Shown: positions 43,073 through 51,830 of the stretch, piece by piece
Layout: every line of letters begins with the position of its first letter
Numbering within the stretch: the first letter of the stretch is position 1
From: Roseburia porci
Lineage (GTDB): Bacteria; Bacillota; Clostridia; Lachnospirales; Lachnospiraceae
Reading direction: 5' to 3'
DNA: 64,000 nt
Assembly (NCBI RefSeq): GCF_009695765.1
Contig: NZ_VUNI01000001.1
Coordinates: forward strand, 62,001-126,000
The notes under the pieces: generated by a model
Database searches by the model: none
What the model was told of the DNA's origin: nothing
Seen by the model: the letters and a program-made list of their open reading frames with translations, nothing else
Translations under genes and position numbers: made by a program

Positions 43073-46000
43073 ATGTATTTAAAAAGTCTGGAGATTCATG
43101 GCTTTAAGTCATTTGCCAATAAAATTGTATTCGAATTCCATAATGGAATCACCGGTATTGTCGGACCGAATGGCAGTGGTAAGAGTAATGTCGGTGATGC
43201 AGTCCGCTGGGTTCTGGGTGAACAGAGTGCAAAACAGCTCAGGGGAGCATCCATGCAGGATGTTATTTTCGCAGGAACAGAGAATCGAAAACCGCTCAGT
43301 TATGCCTATGTTGCAATCACGCTGGATAATTCGGATCATAAACTGGCAATTGATTTTGAAGAGGTCACGATCGCAAGACGCGTTTATCGTTCCGGGGAGA
43401 GTGAATATCTGATCAATGGAAGCCCATGCAGGTTGAAGGATGTATCGGAACTGTTTTATGATACGGGTATCGGTAAAGAGGGATACTCGATCATCGGACA
43501 GGGACAGATTGACCGCATCTTAAGTGGAAAGCCGGAGGAGAGACGTGAGTTATTTGATGAGGCAGCAGGTATCGTCAAATACAAAAAGAGAAAAAATACC
43601 GCGCAGAAAAAGCTGGAAGATGAAAGGGACAACCTGACACGTGTAAACGATATTCTTTCGGAACTGGAACGACAGGTTGGACCACTTGAAAGGCAGTCCG
43701 AAAAAGCAAAGACTTATCTGAAAAAGAAAGAGGAACTGAAACATTATGATGTCAACATGTTCCTCCTTGAAACAGACCGGATTGAATCGGAGCAGAAAGA
43801 AGCCGAAGAAAAATTCCAGATCGCAGATTCAGAACTGGAAGAAACAAAAGAAAGTTTTGAGAATGTCAAACGTGATTACGAAGAGATGGAACATGCAATC
43901 ACGGAAATGGATGATCAGATTACCGATCTGCGTGAGAGACTGAATCAGGCAACTCTGATGAAAGGAAAACTGGAAGGACAGATCAATGTTCTGAATGAAC
44001 AGATACATACAGCCGAAACCACGGATGAGCATCTGAAAGGAAGACTGGACGCCATTGATGCAGAAAAAGCAGAACGCGTACAGGCAAAGGATAATTATGT
44101 TCAGAAAAAGGAAGAACTGGATCTGAAAATAACGGATATCCTTGCAAAACGCGATGAAGTACAGGAAAAGCTCCTTTTAGTGCAGCAGGAAATCGAAACC
44201 TGCAATACGGGAATTGAAAAAGGAAAAAATGAGATCATTGAGCTTTTGAATAATAAAGCATCGATCAAAGCGCGTAAACAGCGTTTTGACACAATGACAG
44301 AACAGATCAATATCCGGAAGGCACAGCTGAATCAGAGACTTCTGGCAAGAAAAACGGAAGAGGCAGATCTTCAGAATGTACTTACCGGGTATTTAAAAGA
44401 ACTGGAAGCTGCGAATCAGAGGCTGGAAGCATATCAGCAGAAAGAAAAAGAGCTTTCCGATAAGATAAAGAACTGGAAAGTCCGGTTGTCACAGACAGGA
44501 CGTGAACTGGAAGAGACGCAGACCGGTTTTCACAAGCAGCAGTCAAGGCTGGATTCTTTGAAGAATATTGCAGAACGATATGATGGATATGGCAACAGTA
44601 TCCGCAGAGTTATGGAACAAAAGAGTTCTAATCCGGGAATTCATGGTGTTGTTTCAGACCTGATCCAGACAGATAAAAGATACGAGATCGCCATTGAAAC
44701 AGCGCTTGGCGGAAGCATCCAGAACATTGTGACGGAGGATGAAAACACAGCAAAGAAAATGATTGCCTATCTGAAAGAAAACCGTTATGGAAGGGCAACC
44801 TTTTTACCGCTTACCAGTGTACAGGGACGAGCAAATCCAAAACTGGAAGAGCATCTTGGCGAGGCCGGAGTGATCGGAATTGCGGACAGACTTGTAAAGT
44901 GTGAAGAGAAATATAAAGGGATCGCATCCCATCTGCTGGGAAGAATCCTTGTTGTGGACAATATTGATCATGCAACGTCTCTGGCAAGAAAAAACAGATA
45001 TTCTTTAAATATCGTTACTTTGGAAGGGGAGCATTTAAGCCCAGGTGGTTCCATGACCGGTGGTGCGTTCCGTAATTCTAATAATCTTCTTGCGAGAAAA
45101 CGAGAGATCGAGGAACTGGAGCATATTGTTTCAGAACTTTCCGGGAAGATGAAGGATCTGAAAAACCGTCAGGAAGAAATCCGGACGGCTGCAAGTCTTG
45201 CAGAGGATGATCTTGCGGAAATCAAAGAAGAACTTCAGAAACAGTATATTTTGCAGAATACGGCACAGATGAATTTTGACCGTGCCAAAGAACAGAGAAG
45301 TCAGAGTGAAAATGTATTTCATGGACTTCAGTCTGAGGTTGCAGAGATAGATCATCAGCTGGAAGAAATTGAGGCGAATAAAGCGAAGATCGATCAGGAG
45401 ATTACCGATTCCAGATTGCGGGAAAAGGAGATCGAAGAAGAGAATACAGAATTCCAGAGCAGACTGGATGGATTATCTTCCAGGGAAAATACATTATCGC
45501 AGGAAGTTTCAACCATTCGTCTGGAAGAAGCGAATGTACGGCAGAGTCTTGATTTTGCAATGGAGAATATCCGGCGTTTAGATGCAGAAATCAGAAAATT
45601 TGATCAGGAACGTACCGAACTTGTGGAAAATGCACAGAATGCCAAAAATGATGTGCAGAAGAAACTGGATGATATTGAAGAAATCAAAAAGACGATCCAG
45701 GCTTCGGACAAAGCGCATGAAGAACTGGAAAAGACTCTTTCTGAGAGCCTTGTGAAAAAACAGGAGATGTCAGAAGCGCACAAAGGATTTTTCCAGAAAC
45801 GTGAAGAAATTTCACGAAAAATGAATGATCTGGATAAGGAGATTTATCGTCTGAATTCACAGAGAGAAAAGCTGAAGGAAGCAGACGAAAAGCAGATCAA
45901 TTACATGTGGGAAGAATATGAACTGACACCACATGCAGCAGCAGAACTTCGGGACGAGAATTATCAGGATCTTTCTGAAATTAAGAAAATGATATCAGAA

Positions 46001-46633
46001 ATCCGGGATGAGATCCGCAAACTTGGTGATGTCAATGTGAATGCAATCGAAGAATTTAAAGAAGTGTCCGAACGATATACATTCCTAAAGACGCAGCATG
46101 ATGATCTGATTGAGGCAGAGAAAACACTGATGGGAATCATTGAAGAGCTGGATACTGGAATGCGGAAGCAGTTCGCAGAAAAGTTCAAAGAAATCCAGAC
46201 GGAATTTGATAAAACATTTAAGATGCTTTTCGGTGGTGGACATGGATCATTGGAACTTGTAGAAGAGGAAGATATTCTGGAATGCGGAATACGTATTATC
46301 GCACAGCCACCGGGAAAGAAGCTTCAGAATATGATGCAGTTGTCCGGTGGAGAGAAAGCACTTACTGCGATTGCACTGCTATTTGCAATCCAGGCACTGA
46401 AACCATCGCCGTTTTGTCTGCTCGATGAGATTGAGGCGGCACTTGATGATTCCAATGTCGGAAGATTTGCCAATTATCTGAATAAACTGACGGAGAATAC
46501 GCAGTTTATTGTCATTACCCATCGACGTGGTACTATGGCGGCAGCAGACCGTCTGTATGGTATCACCATGCAGGAAAAAGGTGTTTCAACGTTAGTCTCT
46601 GTTAATCTGATCGAGAATGATCTGACGGAATAA
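43073..46633 (+). CDS. smc: Chromosome segregation protein SMC
   Basis: The core ATPase of bacterial condensin. The 1186 residues contain Walker A GPNGSGKSN (31-39), a first coiled coil (about 165-505), the hinge (about 515-670, ending GGSMTGGAF), a second coiled coil (about 675-1020) and the C-terminal head with signature LSGGEKALTAIALLFAI (about 1088) and Walker B CLLDEIEAALDD. It works with ScpA and ScpB, which are not in the window. It forms one unit with rnc and ftsY. Confidence 0.98.
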   Translation: MYLKSLEIHGFKSFANKIVFEFHNGITGIVGPNGSGKSNVGDAVRWVLGEQSAKQLRGASMQDVIFAGTENRKPLSYAYVAITLDNSDHKLAIDFEEVTIARRVYRSGESEYLINGSPCRLKDVSELFYDTGIGKEGYSIIGQGQIDRILSGKPEERRELFDEAAGIVKYKKRKNTAQKKLEDERDNLTRVNDILSELERQVGPLERQSEKAKTYLKKKEELKHYDVNMFLLETDRIESEQKEAEEKFQIADSELEETKESFENVKRDYEEMEHAITEMDDQITDLRERLNQATLMKGKLEGQINVLNEQIHTAETTDEHLKGRLDAIDAEKAERVQAKDNYVQKKEELDLKITDILAKRDEVQEKLLLVQQEIETCNTGIEKGKNEIIELLNNKASIKARKQRFDTMTEQINIRKAQLNQRLLARKTEEADLQNVLTGYLKELEAANQRLEAYQQKEKELSDKIKNWKVRLSQTGRELEETQTGFHKQQSRLDSLKNIAERYDGYGNSIRRVMEQKSSNPGIHGVVSDLIQTDKRYEIAIETALGGSIQNIVTEDENTAKKMIAYLKENRYGRATFLPLTSVQGRANPKLEEHLGEAGVIGIADRLVKCEEKYKGIASHLLGRILVVDNIDHATSLARKNRYSLNIVTLEGEHLSPGGSMTGGAFRNSNNLLARKREIEELEHIVSELSGKMKDLKNRQEEIRTAASLAEDDLAEIKEELQKQYILQNTAQMNFDRAKEQRSQSENVFHGLQSEVAEIDHQLEEIEANKAKIDQEITDSRLREKEIEEENTEFQSRLDGLSSRENTLSQEVSTIRLEEANVRQSLDFAMENIRRLDAEIRKFDQERTELVENAQNAKNDVQKKLDDIEEIKKTIQASDKAHEELEKTLSESLVKKQEMSEAHKGFFQKREEISRKMNDLDKEIYRLNSQREKLKEADEKQINYMWEEYELTPHAAAELRDENYQDLSEIKKMISEIRDEIRKLGDVNVNAIEEFKEVSERYTFLKTQHDDLIEAEKTLMGIIEELDTGMRKQFAEKFKEIQTEFDKTFKMLFGGGHGSLELVEEEDILECGIRIIAQPPGKKLQNMMQLSGGEKALTAIALLFAIQALKPSPFCLLDEIEAALDDSNVGRFANYLNKLTENTQFIVITHRRGTMAAADRLYGITMQEKGVSTLVSVNLIENDLTE

Positions 46634-46657
46634 AATAAATAAAAGGAACGGATAAGT

Positions 46658-47599
46658 ATGAGTGAAGAAAAGAAAAAGGGCTTTTTTGGCAGACTTGTAG
46701 AAGGTCTGACAAAGACAAGAGACAATATTGTTTCCGGAATTGATTCTATTTTTAGTGGATTTTCCAATATTGATGATGATTTTTACGAGGAACTGGAAGA
46801 AATTCTGATCATGGGAGACCTCGGAGTGCATGCAACGGAGCAGATTCTTGATACACTGCGCCAGAAAGTAAAAGAACAGCATATCAAAGAACCTCATGAA
46901 TGCAAGGAACTGCTGATTGAGAGCATCAAAGAGCAGATGCAGGTAGAAGAGACAGCATACCGTTTTGAAAATGAAAGATCTGTTGTTCTGGTTATCGGAG
47001 TGAACGGAGTTGGAAAGACAACAACCGTTGGAAAACTTGCCGGAAAGCTTAAAAGCCAGGGGAAAAAGGTTGTAATTGCAGGAGCGGATACATTCCGTGC
47101 AGCAGCCGGAGATCAGCTGAAAGAGTGGGCAAACCGTTCGGGTGTTGATATGATCGGTGGAACCGAGGGTGCTGATCCGGGCTCGGTTGTATATGATGCT
47201 ACAGCAGCTGCAAAGGCAAGAAATGCAGATGTTCTTATTGTAGATACGGCGGGAAGACTTCATAACAAGAAGAATCTGATGAATGAGCTTGGAAAGATCA
47301 ACCGGATTCTGGAAAAAGAATATCCGGATGTATATCGTGAAACACTGGTTGTTCTGGATGCAACAACAGGTCAGAATGCATTGGTACAGGCAAAGGAATT
47401 TTCGGAAGTTGCAGAGATAACAGGAATTGTTCTGACCAAAATGGATGGAACAGCAAAAGGTGGTATTGCGGTAGCAATTCAGTCAGAACTTTCTGTTCCG
47501 GTAAAATATATCGGAGTGGGTGAGACGATTGATGATCTCCAGAAATTTGATCCGGATGAGTTTGTAAATGCTTTATTTGACGTGAGAGAAGATTCGTAG
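46658..47599 (+). CDS. ftsY: Signal recognition particle receptor FtsY
   Basis: The membrane-associated SRP GTPase that receives Ffh-ribosome complexes. The 313-residue protein has only a short N-terminus before the N domain, as in Gram-positives, without a long acidic A domain. The P-loop GVNGVGKTTT lies at 114-123, then DTFRAAAGDQL, DTAGRLHNKKNLMNEL and LTKMDGTAKGG. It follows smc by 24 bases; ffh is encoded 1.7 kb further on, after threonine deaminase and ylxM. Confidence 0.98.
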   Translation: MSEEKKKGFFGRLVEGLTKTRDNIVSGIDSIFSGFSNIDDDFYEELEEILIMGDLGVHATEQILDTLRQKVKEQHIKEPHECKELLIESIKEQMQVEETAYRFENERSVVLVIGVNGVGKTTTVGKLAGKLKSQGKKVVIAGADTFRAAAGDQLKEWANRSGVDMIGGTEGADPGSVVYDATAAAKARNADVLIVDTAGRLHNKKNLMNELGKINRILEKEYPDVYRETLVVLDATTGQNALVQAKEFSEVAEITGIVLTKMDGTAKGGIAVAIQSELSVPVKYIGVGETIDDLQKFDPDEFVNALFDVREDS

Positions 47600-47618
47600 T
47601 ATGATCTTCATAATACAA

Positions 47619-47638
47619 CTCTTTACCGGGGTAAAGAG
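47619..47638. promoter_or_regulatory. Perfect 20-base palindrome before the threonine deaminase gene
   Basis: CTCTTTACC and GGTAAAGAG flank two G residues (47619-47638). There is no T run after it, so it is not a terminator. A CATAAT (47609-47614) lies just upstream. It is a candidate operator or leader hairpin for the gene starting 26 bases further on. Confidence 0.5.
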
Positions 47639-47663
47639 ATAAAGAATGAAAAGAGGGAGAATT

Positions 47664-48875
47664 ATGTTGACATTGGATAAATTCGAGGAAGCCAGTGAAA
47701 AAGTCAAAGAGGTAACACTGGAAACCAAATTGATCTACAGTGATTTTTTGAGCGAACAGACTGGAAATAAGGTATATCTGAAGCCTGAAAATATGCAGTT
47801 TACTGGCGCTTATAAGGTGCGTGGAGCATATTATAAGATCAGCACATTGTCGGATGAAGAACGCGCAAAGGGACTGATTACAGCTTCGGCAGGCAATCAT
47901 GCACAGGGTGTTGCATATGCGGCAAAATGTTATGGATGTAAGGCAGTCATTGTAATGCCGACAACAACACCGCTTATTAAGGTAAATCGTACAAAGAGTT
48001 ATGGTGCTGAGGTGATTCTTTATGGAGATGTATACGATGAAGCCTGTGCACATGCATTAGAACTCGCAGAGAAAAAAGGATACACATTTATCCATCCATT
48101 CGATGATCCGGTTGTTGCAACCGGACAGGGAACCATTGCAATGGAGATTTTTAAAGAACTTCCACTTGTTGAATATATCCTTGTACCAATCGGAGGAGGC
48201 GGACTTGCAACTGGTGTTTCCACACTTGCAAAACTCTTAAATCCAAAGATTAAAGTCATCGGTGTGGAGCCGGCTGGTGCAAACTGTATGCAGGCGTCGT
48301 TTGCAGCGGGAAAAGTTACAACACTTCCAAGTGTTAATACGATTGCGGACGGTACAGCAGTAAAGACACCGGGAAGCAAAATTTTCCCATATATCCAGAA
48401 AAACCTTGATGAGATTATTACAGTTGACGATGATGAACTGATCGTTGCGTTCCTTGACATGGTTGAGAACCATAAGATGATCGTTGAGAACTCCGGTCTT
48501 CTTACTGTTGCAGCACTCAAACATCTCGACGTGAAGGACAAACGTGTTGTATCCATCTTAAGTGGTGGTAACATGGATGTGATTACCATGTCATCTGTGG
48601 TACAGCAGGGACTTATTTTCAGAGATCGTATTTTCACTGTGTCCGTATTACTTCCGGACAAGCCGGGTGAACTTTCAAAAGTTGCGGATACGATCGCAAA
48701 AGAACAGGGAAATGTAATCAAGCTTGAGCATAACCAGTTCGTTTCAACAAACAGAAATGTGGCAGTGGAACTGCGTATTACATTGGAGTCTTTTGGAACG
48801 GATCATAAAAAACAGATTCTGAAAGCACTTGAAAAAGCCGGATACAAACCAAAGCTTGTACGTACAAATTTATAA
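47664..48875 (+). CDS. ilvA: Threonine ammonia-lyase with C-terminal ACT domain (catabolic TdcB-like class)
   Basis: A PLP enzyme that deaminates threonine to 2-oxobutyrate. The 403-residue protein has the PLP lysine in [26 protein letters not shown], the phosphate-binding [10 protein letters not shown] and, at about 325-400, an ACT domain ([28 protein letters not shown]). This size and ACT layout is the TIGR01127 class, shorter than biosynthetic IlvA. ATG 47664 has GGGAGA five bases before it; ATG 47646 would add six residues. Isoleucine synthesis and threonine fermentation are both possible uses. Confidence 0.93.
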   Translation: MLTLDKFEEASEKVKEVTLETKLIYSDFLSEQTGNKVYLKPENMQFTGAYKVRGAYYKISTLSDEERAKGLITASAGNHAQGVAYAAKCYGCKAVIVMPTTTPLIKVNRTKSYGAEVILYGDVYDEACAHALELAEKKGYTFIHPFDDPVVATGQGTIAMEIFKELPLVEYILVPIGGGGLATGVSTLAKLLNPKIKVIGVEPAGANCMQASFAAGKVTTLPSVNTIADGTAVKTPGSKIFPYIQKNLDEIITVDDDELIVAFLDMVENHKMIVENSGLLTVAALKHLDVKDKRVVSILSGGNMDVITMSSVVQQGLIFRDRIFTVSVLLPDKPGELSKVADTIAKEQGNVIKLEHNQFVSTNRNVAVELRITLESFGTDHKKQILKALEKAGYKPKLVRTNL

Positions 48876-48881
48876 AAAATG

Positions 48882-48916
48882 CAGGTGTCAAGAAAAAATA
48901 CTTGACACCTGTTTTT
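48882..48916 (+). terminator. Intrinsic terminator of the threonine deaminase gene
   Basis: An 11-bp perfect stem CAGGTGTCAAG (48882-48892) and CTTGACACCTG (48901-48911), 8-base A-rich loop, then TTTTT. Its right arm also contains the -35 box of the next promoter. Confidence 0.9.
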
Positions 48917-48930
48917 CTTTGTGATAATCT
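48902..48930 (+). promoter_or_regulatory. Sigma-A promoter of ylxM-ffh, nested in the terminator
   Basis: TTGACA (48902-48907) inside the terminator right arm, 17-base spacer, TAATCT (48925-48930). The leader would be very short, about 10 bases before the ylxM start. TAATCT is a moderate -10. Confidence 0.55.
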
Positions 48931-48946
48931 ATGCAAGGTGACTGAC

Positions 48947-49291
48947 ATGGAAGAGAAAGTAGAACAGACATATTTATATGATTTTTATGGCGAACTGCTG
49001 AACGAACATCAGCGCCAGATATATGAGGATTTTGTTTTGAACGATCTTTCCCTTGGAGAGATTGCATCGGAAGAAGGAATCAGCAGACAGGGTGTCAGCG
49101 ATATGATCCGGCGGTGCACAAAGAAACTCGAAGAATATGAGGCGAAGCTTCACCTTGTGAAGAAGTTCCTTTCGGTGAAGAAAGATATTGCCCAGATTCA
49201 TGATCTGACAGGAGAATTTTACAAAACAAAGAATCCGGATATTATGAATGAGATAGAAACGATTTCAAATCAGATACTAGAGGAGCTCTAA
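48947..49291 (+). CDS. ylxM: YlxM family SRP-associated helix-turn-helix protein
   Basis: A 114-residue protein found next to ffh in Firmicutes. It has a sigma-70 region 4-like helix-turn-helix: [48 protein letters not shown]. In streptococci YlxM associates with SRP. ATG 48947 follows AAGGTG; an upstream TTG at 48902 lies in the terminator and is rejected. The stop is one base before ffh. Confidence 0.94.
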   Translation: MEEKVEQTYLYDFYGELLNEHQRQIYEDFVLNDLSLGEIASEEGISRQGVSDMIRRCTKKLEEYEAKLHLVKKFLSVKKDIAQIHDLTGEFYKTKNPDIMNEIETISNQILEEL

Positions 49292-49292
49292 T

Positions 49293-50651
49293 ATGGCATT
49301 TGACAGTTTATCAGAAAAACTGCAGAACGTATTCCGGAATCTCCGCAGCAAGGGAAGACTTACTGAGGATGATGTCAAAGCAGCACTGAAGGAAGTTAAG
49401 ATGGCTTTACTGGAAGCTGATGTTAACTTTAAAGTTGTGAAACAGTTCACAAAGAGTGTGCAGGAGCGTGCGATTGGTCAGGATGTCATGAACGGTCTGA
49501 ACCCGGGACAGATGGTGATTAAGATCGTAAATGAAGAAATGGTCAAGCTCATGGGCTCTGAGACAACGGAACTTGCGTTTCGTCCGGGAAAAGAACTGAC
49601 CGTGATCATGATGGTTGGTCTTCAGGGTGCTGGTAAGACAACTACTACAGCCAAAATAGCCGGAAAGCTGAAATTAAAAGGCAAGAAAACACTGCTTGCC
49701 GCGTGTGATGTTTATCGTCCTGCTGCGATTGAACAGTTGCAGATCAACGGAGAGAAACAGGGCGTGGAAGTGTTCACAATGGGTGATAAAAATAAACCGG
49801 TGAACATTGCAAAAGCTGCTGTCGAACATGCACGTAAGAATGAATTTAATGTGCTTATCATCGATACCGCCGGAAGACTTCATGTGGATGAAGATATGAT
49901 GGCGGAACTCGAAGAGATAAAAGAACAGGTTGATGTATTCCAGACAGTACTTGTTGTTGATGCAATGACAGGACAGGATGCAGTCAACGTTGCCGGAACT
50001 TTCGATGAGAAGATTGGAATTGACGGCGTAATACTTACGAAACTGGATGGTGATACCAGAGGTGGTGCGGCACTTTCTATCCGCGCTGTAACCGGAAAAC
50101 CAATCCTTTATGTAGGTATGGGAGAGAAACTCTCAGATCTTGAGCAGTTTTATCCAGATCGAATGGCGTCCCGTATCCTTGGTATGGGCGATGTGCTTTC
50201 GATGATTGAGAAAGCACAGGAGAATATTGACGAAGAGAAAGCCAAAGAACTCGAACAGAAGATGCGCAAAAACGAATTTGATTTTGATATGTATCTTGAA
50301 TCTATGAGTCAGATGCGCAAAATGGGAGGTTTTTCTTCATTGCTCGGAATGCTTCCGGGAATGGGGCTTGGCAATGGCAAGATGCCGGATATCGATACCG
50401 ATGAGGCGGAGAAATCCCTTGCCAGAACAGAGGCAATCATCCATTCGATGACGAAGAAGGAGAGAACAAATCCTTCACTGCTTAATCCAAGTAGAAAACA
50501 GCGTATTGCAAAAGGCGCTGGTGTGGATATTTCAGAAGTCAACCGTCTGGTCAAACAGTTTGAACAGATGAAGAAGATGATGAAGAAAATGCCTGGTATG
50601 ATGGGCGGTAAACGTGGTAAAAGAGGAATGTTCAAAGGACTTCCTTTTTAA
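49293..50651 (+). CDS. ffh: Signal recognition particle protein Ffh
   Basis: The SRP54 GTPase that binds 4.5S/6S RNA and signal sequences. The 452-residue protein has the N domain, the G domain P-loop GLQGAGKTTTT (109-119), DVYRPAAIEQL, DTAGRLHVDEDMM, LTKLDGDTRGG and a methionine-rich M domain that ends MKKMMKKMPGMMGGKRGKRG. The Met bristles hold hydrophobic signals. It is translated with ylxM and is followed by rpsP. Confidence 0.98.
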   Translation: MAFDSLSEKLQNVFRNLRSKGRLTEDDVKAALKEVKMALLEADVNFKVVKQFTKSVQERAIGQDVMNGLNPGQMVIKIVNEEMVKLMGSETTELAFRPGKELTVIMMVGLQGAGKTTTTAKIAGKLKLKGKKTLLAACDVYRPAAIEQLQINGEKQGVEVFTMGDKNKPVNIAKAAVEHARKNEFNVLIIDTAGRLHVDEDMMAELEEIKEQVDVFQTVLVVDAMTGQDAVNVAGTFDEKIGIDGVILTKLDGDTRGGAALSIRAVTGKPILYVGMGEKLSDLEQFYPDRMASRILGMGDVLSMIEKAQENIDEEKAKELEQKMRKNEFDFDMYLESMSQMRKMGGFSSLLGMLPGMGLGNGKMPDIDTDEAEKSLARTEAIIHSMTKKERTNPSLLNPSRKQRIAKGAGVDISEVNRLVKQFEQMKKMMKKMPGMMGGKRGKRGMFKGLPF

Positions 50652-50686
50652 ATAAAATTTAGCAAACCTATGAGGAGGTGACAGTA

Positions 50687-50932
50687 ATGGCAGTTAAGAT
50701 CAGATTAAGAAGAATGGGACAGAAAAAGGCTCCTTTCTATAGAATCGTAGTAGCAGATTCCAGATCCCCAAGAGATGGAAGATGTATCGAAGAGATCGGA
50801 ACTTATGATCCAACAAAAGATCCTAGCGAATATCATGTAAATGAGGAATTAGCTAAAAAATGGTTAGCAAACGGCGCTCAGCCTACAGAAACCGTTAGCA
50901 GAATTTTCAAGAAAGCTGGTATCGAGAAATAG
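50687..50932 (+). CDS. rpsP: 30S ribosomal protein S16
   Basis: The 81-residue protein starts [32 protein letters not shown], the full S16 signature. GAGGAGGTG precedes ATG 50687; the in-frame GTG at 50678 is part of that site. The order ffh-rpsP-khpA-rimM-trmD-rplS is the classical Firmicutes arrangement. Confidence 0.98.
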   Translation: MAVKIRLRRMGQKKAPFYRIVVADSRSPRDGRCIEEIGTYDPTKDPSEYHVNEELAKKWLANGAQPTETVSRIFKKAGIEK

Positions 50933-50951
50933 GATTCGTGAGGTGGACGTA

Positions 50952-51182
50952 ATGAAAGAATTGGTAGAAGTAATTGCAAAATCACTAGTCGATTACCCGG
51001 ATGAGGTAGTTGTTACTCAGACCGAGAATGAGAAAGCAATTGTTTTGGAATTACGTGTTGCACAGTCTGATATGGGCAAAGTGATCGGTAAACAGGGAAG
51101 AATTGCGAAAGCAATTCGTGCTGTTGTAAAAGCCGCAGCCTCAAAAGAAGACAAAAAGGTTATTGTAGAGATTCTGCAGTAA
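50952..51182 (+). CDS. khpA: KH domain RNA-binding protein KhpA
   Basis: A 76-residue single KH domain protein (YlqC). The RNA-binding GxxG loop is GKQG in GKVIGKQGRIAKAIRAVVKAAA. ATG 50952 follows GAGGTGG; an in-frame GTG at 50943 is part of that site. In streptococci KhpA pairs with KhpB (Jag) and affects cell division and many transcripts. It is followed by a terminator. Confidence 0.95.
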   Translation: MKELVEVIAKSLVDYPDEVVVTQTENEKAIVLELRVAQSDMGKVIGKQGRIAKAIRAVVKAAASKEDKKVIVEILQ

Positions 51183-51188
51183 TCTTCT

Positions 51189-51219
51189 AAGCCGTCTCGT
51201 TTTCGGGACGGCTTTTTTC
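51189..51219 (+). terminator. Intrinsic terminator after khpA
   Basis: AAGCCGTCTCG (51189-51199), loop TTTT, CGGGACGGCTT (51204-51214) with a G-U pair, then a T run. Confidence 0.9.
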
Positions 51220-51307
51220 TTAGTTTATAAAAAAAGAATTTTCTTATAAATGAAGAAAGCTTTGCATGGATGCAGCTCGAAAGTAAATAAGGGAACAGGA
51301 GAAAAGT

Positions 51308-51817
51308 ATGGAAAATTTATTGCAGGTTGGTGTGATCACTACCACACATGGAATTCGCGGTGAAGTGAAAGTGTTTCCAACGACAGATGATCCAAAGCGA
51401 TTCCTTGATTTGAAAAATGTAATACTGGATGATGGAAAAACAACGCTTGATCTTGAAATTCAGAATGTGAAATTCTTTAAGAATCTGGTCATTCTGAAAT
51501 TTAAAGGGATAGATAATATAAATGATATTGAAAAATATAAAAAAGCAGGACTGTATGTAACAAGAGAAGATGCGGTAGAACTTGAAGAAGATGAGTATTT
51601 TATTGCAGATCTGATCGGAATGGATGTTATCTCGGACGAAGGAGAGCAGCTGGGCACGATATCTGATGTTTTACAGACTGGTGCAAACGATGTATATGTG
51701 ATCAGCAGCAAGGGACAAAAAGACCTGCTTCTTCCAGCAATCCACGAATGTATTCTGGATGTAAATGTGGAAGAACACACAATGAAAGTGCATTTGATGC
51801 CGGGATTAAGAGATTAA
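51308..51817 (+). CDS. rimM: Ribosome maturation factor RimM
   Basis: Binds S19 and helps 30S head assembly. The 169-residue protein has the N-terminal barrel (LLQVGVITTTHGIRGEVKVFPTTDDPKRF) and the PRC-barrel C-terminal half (DVYVISSKGQKDLLLPAIHECILDVNVEEHTMKVHLMPGL). AGGAGAAAAG lies upstream. trmD follows after 13 bases. Confidence 0.97.
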   Translation: MENLLQVGVITTTHGIRGEVKVFPTTDDPKRFLDLKNVILDDGKTTLDLEIQNVKFFKNLVILKFKGIDNINDIEKYKKAGLYVTREDAVELEEDEYFIADLIGMDVISDEGEQLGTISDVLQTGANDVYVISSKGQKDLLLPAIHECILDVNVEEHTMKVHLMPGLRD

Positions 51818-51830
51818 CAGAGGGATGATC

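Noticed and set aside
47600-47663. T-box or attenuator before the threonine deaminase gene
   Set aside because: The gap is only 64 bases, with no T-box sequence and no terminator T run.
47298-48053. Minus-strand frame of 251 codons across ftsY and the deaminase gene
   Set aside because: Antisense to two well-supported genes; Cys/His/Ser-rich low-quality protein without motifs.
48020-48721. Minus-strand frame of 233 codons inside the threonine deaminase gene
   Set aside because: Fully antisense to a gene with clear PLP and ACT motifs; no ribosome site.
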